39,507 bases of DNA, from contig JAFGWC010000132.1 of the NCBI GenBank assembly GCA_016937695.1, forward strand, positions 1 through 39,507, written 5' to 3'. This stretch comes from Bacteroidales bacterium. Lineage in GTDB: Bacteria; Bacteroidota; Bacteroidia; Bacteroidales; NBLH01. The position numbers and the translations under genes are program-made. The first letter of the stretch is position 1, and each line of letters starts with the position of its first letter. A model generated the notes under the pieces. The model did not search any database and had not been told where the DNA came from. It was given only the letters and a program-made list of their open reading frames with translations. This document shows positions 34,083-39,507 of this stretch, one piece after another.

Positions 34083-34263
34083 TATTACAATAAATTAATT
34101 AAAAATTTTTAACAAGATAAAAAAAAAGCTTAATACTCCTTTATTGTTAAATTAATTATTTCAAACATAATAATTTTAAGAAGGTTAATGTATTGATAAT
34201 TAAATTAATACATCTATTTGGCAAATAAATCATTAATGAAAATACTTAATAAGTAATTCATAA

Positions 34264-34800
34264 TTATTTTGTGTCTTTAAATATGTATGCTAGCAGAATA
34301 CCGGTTATGAATCCGAATAAATGACCTTCCCACGAAATATAAGGTTGTGTAGGTAAAATTCCCCAAATTACACCACCATACATAAAAAATATAATTATTG
34401 CTAAAAGTAAAGCTTTGATGTTTTTTCTAAAAATTCCACTTGCAATTAAAAAACCAATTAAGCTAAAAATAACTCCGCTTGCGCCTATGTGGAAAGCTGT
34501 ACGGCCAAATATCCAAACTAACGAACCACCTATTATTACTGATAAAACCAGAACTCTTACGGCCACTTTTCTATAAAAGAAAAATAAGCCGGTTAGTAAT
34601 ACAAAAAGTGGAATTGTATTTGAAATTAAATGCGCCATATTCATGTGCAAAAACGGCGAAAATAAAATACCTTTTATTCCATTAATATTTCTAGGCAAAA
34701 TACCAAACTGATTAAAATCTATTGGTATTAATGAATTTAAAATTAATATCATCCATAATAATGCAACTATCGACAAGGCTGTTGTTAAACTGTTTTTCAT
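34264..34800 (-). CDS. Rhomboid family intramembrane serine protease
   Basis: The protein has 178 residues and about six membrane helices. The catalytic Ser108 lies in HIGASGVIFSLIGF, and the partner His160 in SWEGHLFGFITGILLAYIF. HMNMAHLISNTIPLFVLLTG carries the early His and Asn61 of the oxyanion hole, so all key residues are present. The size and the short, compact core match the small bacterial GlpG-like type without an N-terminal cytoplasmic domain. It cleaves membrane proteins within or near the bilayer; the substrate is unknown. The ATG at 34800 gives an N-terminus MKNSLTTALSI directly before the first helix. Confidence 0.9.
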   Translation of the reverse strand: MKNSLTTALSIVALLWMILILNSLIPIDFNQFGILPRNINGIKGILFSPFLHMNMAHLISNTIPLFVLLTGLFFFYRKVAVRVLVLSVIIGGSLVWIFGRTAFHIGASGVIFSLIGFLIASGIFRKNIKALLLAIIIFFMYGGVIWGILPTQPYISWEGHLFGFITGILLAYIFKDTK

Positions 34801-35075
34801 ATTATATTATTTAATTTAGAATTATTTTTTTAAATTTAATGTTTTATATATATTAAAGATGCAACTAATAATCAAAAATTATGGTCTAAACCATTAACAA
34901 ATTTAGTATTTGTCCAATTTTCAATGTCCCTTTTTAATTTTATTTCAGAAATTTGATAAATTTAATGAGTTTTTGTTAACCAAAAATAAAAAAATTACGT
35001 ATAATATTAAATTAGCTGTTGTTTTTTTATAATAGTTTGTAAACTAATAAGTTTTTATTTTTTTAAGGCAATAAG

Positions 35076-38000
35076 ATGAAATTATTTTTATTATTATTTA
35101 TAACATTATTCTTTAATATCATTATATATTCGCAAGTATATGTAAAATCTACAGCTGTTGGTGCTAATAATGGAAATTCATGGATAGATGCTTATACAGA
35201 TGTGCAGACAGCAATTAATGATGCTTCAATAGGTGGCGAGGATGTTTGGATTGCTGCTGGAACATATCAACATGGTTCACAAATGGGTTTAAGAAACGGA
35301 GTTACTGTTTATGGTGGTTTTCCAAATACAGGAAATCCGATTTTTGGAGATAGAAACTATGCTGCAAACATAACAATTCTTAGTGGAAATAATTCATACA
35401 GAGTAATTTACAATAATGGAGGAGGAATTGATGCAACTGCTGTTGTTGATGGATGTACAATTCAGGATGGACGTGTTGCAGGTCAAGGGGCAGGTATTTA
35501 TTTAAGAAATTGTTCCCCATCTTTTCGCAATTGTATTATATCTAATAATAATTCAACAGGAACAGCAGGTGATGGCGCCGGTATTTATATGCAAAATATT
35601 TGCATTTCTTCTTTTACAAATTGCACTATAGAAAATAACACGGCACAAGATAATGCGGGAGGTATCCAAACTACTTATATTGGATGCGATCCAACTTTTG
35701 TTAATTGTACAATTAATAATAACCATTCAGGAGATCATGGTGGCGGAATTTATATTTATCAATCATCGCCGGTTTTTGATAATTGTAATATTACAAACAA
35801 TATTATTGACATAGCTGCTAGAAATGGAGGAGGTTTTTATATAGAAAATACTTCAAATCCAATAATTACAAACTGTACAATAACAGGCAATCAATCAACT
35901 AATAATGGTGGTGGTATATGCTCAATTAGCACAACTTGGTCTAATAATATTAATGCTAATACTATTTCAAATAACTCCATTATTGGCGGAAGTGCATTTG
36001 GAGGTGGAGTTTACATAGATAATAGTCATCCTAATATAACTAACAATCAGATTAACAATAATATAGCACAAGGTACAGATAATACAAATGGTAGAGGATA
36101 TGGTGGAGCAATTTATTTAAATGGGAATGATGTTAATCCAAATATAAGTGGGAATACTATAAGTGGAAATACTGCATCTACTATTGGTGATGGTAGTTCT
36201 TGTGGTTGGGGAGGCGCAATATATTGTAACCAGTCTATCCCTGTTTTAGATAATAATATAATATCAAATAATACTGCAACAAGTTCAGGAGTAGGTCTAT
36301 ACTGTGGCAGAGGTGGAGCTGTTTATTCAAATATTGGTGCAATTAATATTACTAACAATACAATTGATAACAATACAGCAAGCACAACAAATGTTTCAGC
36401 AGGTACTGGTTGCGGCTATGGTGGAGGCATTTATTTGAATAGAACCTTAATTAATACAATTTCTAATAATCAAATAACAAACAATAACTCACAAACTTAT
36501 GGTGGAGGGATATATATGTATCAATCCGATCCAAATTTAATATCAAATACAATCGATGGAAATATAGCTACAGGATATTTAATAAATACAGGATATGGAG
36601 GTGGTATTTGCATTTATGATGATACAGGAACAGGAACTAGCCCAACTTTAACATCAAATATTATTATAAATAATCAGGCAAATGATGGTGGAAATTTAAC
36701 AAGTGGATATGGTGGAGGTGTTTATATACGATCAACAGTTGACCCAATATTCACTAATAATACAATTATAGGCAATACTTCAAGTCAAAGAGGAGGAGCA
36801 ATATATATTCGGGATGCAGGAACATTACCTGTATTTAATAGAAATAATATAAACTCGAATACATCGGCTGATGGAGGTGCAGGATATATTGATTTAGCTT
36901 GTTCTCCAGAATTTTATAATAATTTAATTTATAATAATAATGCTACAAATGGAGCAGGATTTTATTTTAACAGTACAAGTACTGGCACATATTTAAATAA
37001 TGTGATTGCAAATAATATAGCTACAATAAATGGAGGTGGACTTTATTGTCAAAATAGCGACCCAAGATTTACAAACGATATTTTTTGGGGAAATATGGCC
37101 GCTTCAGGTAATAATATATATCTTAATGATGGAGGCTCTGATCCATACTTTAATTATTGTAATGTTGAAGGTGGAAATGTTGCATTTGCTGGAGGTGGTT
37201 CTGGAGGAGCATATATTGTAGCAAGGTATACTAATAATGTTGAACTTAATCCTCAGTTCATAAATGATCCTGTAGGTGATTTTCATATTACAAAGCCAAC
37301 TTCGCCTTGCATAGGTGCAGGAAATCCTGCCACTATTATTGGTGATTTTCCTGTTGATGAAGATTATGAAGCTAATGCAAGAATTATTGGAACAATTGAT
37401 ATTGGAGCATTTGAAACTAATAATAATCCTCAATTTGTAGTTTCTATTGGACCCACAGTTGATGATCCCGGACCAAAAACAGTTAATATGGACGAAGATG
37501 CTAATCCAACAGCTTTTTCTCTTATTCTTCACGCACAAGATATTGATAATCAAAATATTACATGGTCTGTTTTAACGCAAGCATCTAATGGATTGGCATC
37601 TATTCCTGCGCCTTTATCAGTAAGTCCGCCTTGGACTTCCGATAAAGCAATAAACTATACATCTAATGCAGATTTTAATGGTGCAGACCAGTTTGTTATT
37701 CAAGTTTCTGATGGTATATTTACAGACCAAATAACTGTTGATGTAAATATTGCGTCTATAAATGATGCACCAGTATTTTCTTCCACTACTATAACAACGG
37801 CTAAAGCAACTCATCTATATACATATAATATTGTAACTTCTGATATTGATGCTGATCCTTTAAACATTTCAATTGTTTCTGTTGTTCCTGCTGCTTTATG
37901 GCTTAATCTTACTGATTATGGAGATGGAACAGCTCTTCTTTCAGGCACACCTAGTGATGCTGATATTGGTCCTTATACGATTACTCTTGAAGTTGATGAT

Positions 38001-38840
38001 GGTGTTGTGGCTGTTCCAATCCAACAGGTTTTTGTTCTAAATGTTTCTGATAGAATTATTTATGTCCCTGCAGATTATCTTACTATTCAGCAAGGTATTA
38101 ATGCAACAGTGAATGGAGACAAAGTTATTGTTGCTGCAGGCACTTATAATGAAAATATCAATTTTAACAATAAAGAAATTGAAGTTGAAGGCGACCCTGC
38201 AAACCCGGCTAGTGTAATTATTAATGGTGGAGGAAATGGTGCAGTTGTTACCTTTGAAAATGGAGAAGCTGGTATTACATCTTTAAATGGATTCACTTTA
38301 AGAAATGGAGGTGGACGACTTGGTATTGATGATTCTTTTTCTTTTCATGCACCTGTTTCTGGCTTCTACGGTGGAGGTGTATTTTGTTATCAATCAAGCC
38401 CTTTGTTGAAAAACTTGAGAATTGAAAATAATATCTTATTTGTAAATAATAATCATGGAGGATCGGGTGCAGGAATATATATAGGAAATAATTCAAATGT
38501 GACAATTGAAGGTCCAAATACATTGATACAAAACAATACTTCAACTATATATCGAGGTGGAGGTATTTGTATTGATAATTCAAACGTAACAATTGATGGA
38601 ATAGTTGCAAATGGTGTAAGAATTGAAAACAATAACGGTGGGAATTATGGAGGTGGGATTTCTGTATTTGAATCTATACTTAATTTAACGGATGTTAGAA
38701 TAAGTAACAATAATGTTGATGGCTCAAATGGTAATGGCGGTGGAGTTTATTCTATTGGTTCTACTTTAAATCAAAATCCGATTACAAACATTTCCGGTAA
38801 TTCTGCAACTCTTGGCAATAATGATTTGTATTCGTTTTAA
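35076..38840 (+). CDS. Giant secreted right-handed beta-helix protein with Ig-like domains
   Basis: The protein has 1254 residues with a signal peptide (FLLLFITLFFNIIIYSQ). Residues about 20-700 form a parallel beta-helix with many copies of a unit like GGGIYIYQSSPVFDNCNITN. The unit has a Gly-rich turn, a short strand and an Asn-rich N-C-I/T-I-x-N-N core, as in polymorphic outer membrane protein and choice-of-anchor-Q proteins. The helix closes with SPCIGAGNPATIIGDFPVDE and IIGTIDIGAFETN. Two Ig/cadherin-like modules follow, about 785-900 (SNADFNGADQFVIQVSDG) and 905-1000 (GTALLSGTPSDADIGPYTIT, a He_PIG type). A second beta-helix begins VPADYLTIQQGINATVNGDK and runs to the end. No C-terminal type IX sorting domain is present. 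It is probably an adhesin or polysaccharide-binding protein. The 275-base gap before it (34801-35075) is AT-rich; I see no clear promoter in it. Confidence 0.85.
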   Translation: MKLFLLLFITLFFNIIIYSQVYVKSTAVGANNGNSWIDAYTDVQTAINDASIGGEDVWIAAGTYQHGSQMGLRNGVTVYGGFPNTGNPIFGDRNYAANITILSGNNSYRVIYNNGGGIDATAVVDGCTIQDGRVAGQGAGIYLRNCSPSFRNCIISNNNSTGTAGDGAGIYMQNICISSFTNCTIENNTAQDNAGGIQTTYIGCDPTFVNCTINNNHSGDHGGGIYIYQSSPVFDNCNITNNIIDIAARNGGGFYIENTSNPIITNCTITGNQSTNNGGGICSISTTWSNNINANTISNNSIIGGSAFGGGVYIDNSHPNITNNQINNNIAQGTDNTNGRGYGGAIYLNGNDVNPNISGNTISGNTASTIGDGSSCGWGGAIYCNQSIPVLDNNIISNNTATSSGVGLYCGRGGAVYSNIGAINITNNTIDNNTASTTNVSAGTGCGYGGGIYLNRTLINTISNNQITNNNSQTYGGGIYMYQSDPNLISNTIDGNIATGYLINTGYGGGICIYDDTGTGTSPTLTSNIIINNQANDGGNLTSGYGGGVYIRSTVDPIFTNNTIIGNTSSQRGGAIYIRDAGTLPVFNRNNINSNTSADGGAGYIDLACSPEFYNNLIYNNNATNGAGFYFNSTSTGTYLNNVIANNIATINGGGLYCQNSDPRFTNDIFWGNMAASGNNIYLNDGGSDPYFNYCNVEGGNVAFAGGGSGGAYIVARYTNNVELNPQFINDPVGDFHITKPTSPCIGAGNPATIIGDFPVDEDYEANARIIGTIDIGAFETNNNPQFVVSIGPTVDDPGPKTVNMDEDANPTAFSLILHAQDIDNQNITWSVLTQASNGLASIPAPLSVSPPWTSDKAINYTSNADFNGADQFVIQVSDGIFTDQITVDVNIASINDAPVFSSTTITTAKATHLYTYNIVTSDIDADPLNISIVSVVPAALWLNLTDYGDGTALLSGTPSDADIGPYTITLEVDDGVVAVPIQQVFVLNVSDRIIYVPADYLTIQQGINATVNGDKVIVAAGTYNENINFNNKEIEVEGDPANPASVIINGGGNGAVVTFENGEAGITSLNGFTLRNGGGRLGIDDSFSFHAPVSGFYGGGVFCYQSSPLLKNLRIENNILFVNNNHGGSGAGIYIGNNSNVTIEGPNTLIQNNTSTIYRGGGICIDNSNVTIDGIVANGVRIENNNGGNYGGGISVFESILNLTDVRISNNNVDGSNGNGGGVYSIGSTLNQNPITNISGNSATLGNNDLYSF

Positions 38841-38905
38841 AATTTAAAATAATTTACAAGATATATTATCAGTTTAGCAACATATTATAATTAATAAATA
38901 AAAAG

Positions 38906-39507
38906 ATGAAAAATAAAGTAAATTCAAAATTAATACATATTAGTTTAAACAAATTTAAATTTGTTTTAATATTAGTGATTTTTCTTTATTCAAATTTGAG
39001 TTTTGCACAAACTCCTACTTCTGCAGATAATACTGTTAGTATTAATGAAGACAACGATAAAGTGTTTATCGCAGGGGATTTTTCATATAGTGATCCAAAC
39101 GGAGATCCATTTACACAAATAATGATTACAGGATTAGAATCGACAGGAACATTATTTTATGATGCTGATAATGATAATGTTATCGATGGTGGTGAAAATG
39201 TCGTTATAAATCAAATTATTACTGTTCCAAATATTCCTAGATTAAAATTTAGACCTAATTCAAATGAAAGTGGTGTATCTTATGATAGTTTTGATTTTCA
39301 GATTAATGATGGAAATGATGGAAATAGTGCACTTTCATATACAATGACAATAGATATTATACTTGTAAATGATGAGCCATCCTTTACATTAGGTGCAAAC
39401 CAAACAGTAAATGAAGATGTAGGAGCTCAAACAGTAGCAGCATGGGCAACAGTAATTAATCGAGGTGCACCAGATGAAGCTGCTCAAACATTAACCTTTC
39501 ATTTAAC
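38906..39507 (+). CDS. Start of a second large secreted protein with cadherin/Ig-like repeats (partial)
   Basis: The frame is open from the ATG at 38906 to the window edge, giving 200 residues. A long signal peptide (FKFVLILVIFLYSNLSFA) is followed by TPTSADNTVSINEDNDKVFI, the beginning of a cadherin-like module of the kind that also occurs in the preceding protein (FNGADQFVIQVSDG). Here the related segment is SGVSYDSFDFQINDGNDG, and a new module starts at EPSFTLGANQTVNEDVGAQT. Such tandem modules are common in very large surface or secreted proteins of Bacteroidota, often with a type IX sorting tail; whether this gene has one lies outside the window. It starts 65 bases after the beta-helix gene and may be co-transcribed with it. 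Confidence 0.8.
   Translation, partial: MKNKVNSKLIHISLNKFKFVLILVIFLYSNLSFAQTPTSADNTVSINEDNDKVFIAGDFSYSDPNGDPFTQIMITGLESTGTLFYDADNDNVIDGGENVVINQIITVPNIPRLKFRPNSNESGVSYDSFDFQINDGNDGNSALSYTMTIDIILVNDEPSFTLGANQTVNEDVGAQTVAAWATVINRGAPDEAAQTLTFHL

Noticed and set aside
34188-34213. ATGTATT/AATACAT inverted repeat after the rhomboid gene
   Set aside because: Seven AT-rich pairs without a T tract on the minus strand are expected by chance in such sequence.
35500-36900. Repeated GGTGGAGG-type segments suggesting a CRISPR or tandem DNA repeat
   Set aside because: The spacing is irregular and follows the protein repeat of the beta-helix; units diverge in DNA sequence and lie inside one long frame.
37104-37814. 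Minus-strand open frames within the beta-helix gene
   Set aside because: They lie opposite a clear coding frame, are rich in Ile, Cys and Ser from reversed Asn/Gly codons, and show no family motif.
38841-38905. Possible frameshift joining the two giant secreted proteins
   Set aside because: The gap is AT-rich, does not continue the beta-helix in any frame, and the second gene has its own signal peptide.

Overview
The window looks like a chromosomal segment of a low-GC member of the Bacteroidota, probably Bacteroidales or a close relative. Four things point there. The gene order murI, two ompH/Skp genes, bamA, uppS, DUF6089 genes, nadK, CBS gene, divergent pdxJ is, from memory, characteristic of that phylum. 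Promoter-like sites fit the Bacteroidota pattern TTG...TAnnTTTG rather than the E. coli one. Genes lack clear Shine-Dalgarno sequences. Many products are exported lipoproteins, DUF1573 or OmpA/PD40 proteins, or very large beta-helix proteins. No transposase, integrase, CRISPR array or phage gene was seen.

Layout. Bases 1-2200 hold the 3' end of an ADP-ribosylglycohydrolase gene, an XRE/S24-like regulator that has lost its protease residues, and a small outer-membrane protein. Bases 2230-7322 run mostly rightward: a DUF1573 protein, a PLP aminotransferase, a LolC/E-FtsX-like permease, a CoA-type Nudix hydrolase, a second unrelated Nudix hydrolase on the minus strand, and pyrE. Bases 7345-8868 encode the most unusual protein here. 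It has the layout of a P1B (CopA-like) heavy-metal ATPase but has lost every catalytic motif and the actuator domain. It converges on a secreted lipoprotein of an SGNH-like family. Bases 10045-13027 hold an AlkD-like protein, a Bax-inhibitor-1 family membrane protein and a class-V aminotransferase.

Bases 13095-23402 are a minus-strand envelope block: murI, two Skp-like chaperones, bamA, uppS, two tandem DUF6089 barrels, nadK, a minimal one-POTRA Omp85 protein and a CBS protein. pdxJ diverges from this block and is followed by an alpha/beta hydrolase, glpK, a lipoprotein and an OmpA-type protein with a PD40 propeller. Bases 29588-33220 are the minus-strand proteostasis group tRNA-Leu(UAG), tig, clpP, clpX. 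An alpha/beta hydrolase and a rhomboid protease follow, also on the minus strand. The right end carries a 1254-residue secreted beta-helix/Ig protein and the start of a second giant secreted protein, cut by the window edge.

How the genes work together. The central block supplies the peptidoglycan precursor D-Glu (MurI), the lipid carrier precursor (UppS) and outer-membrane protein assembly (Skp-like chaperones and BamA). ClpXP with trigger factor forms a folding and degradation module. Several intrinsic terminators are well supported and separate these units. The best lead for something undescribed is the pump-like pseudo-ATPase at 7345-8868.
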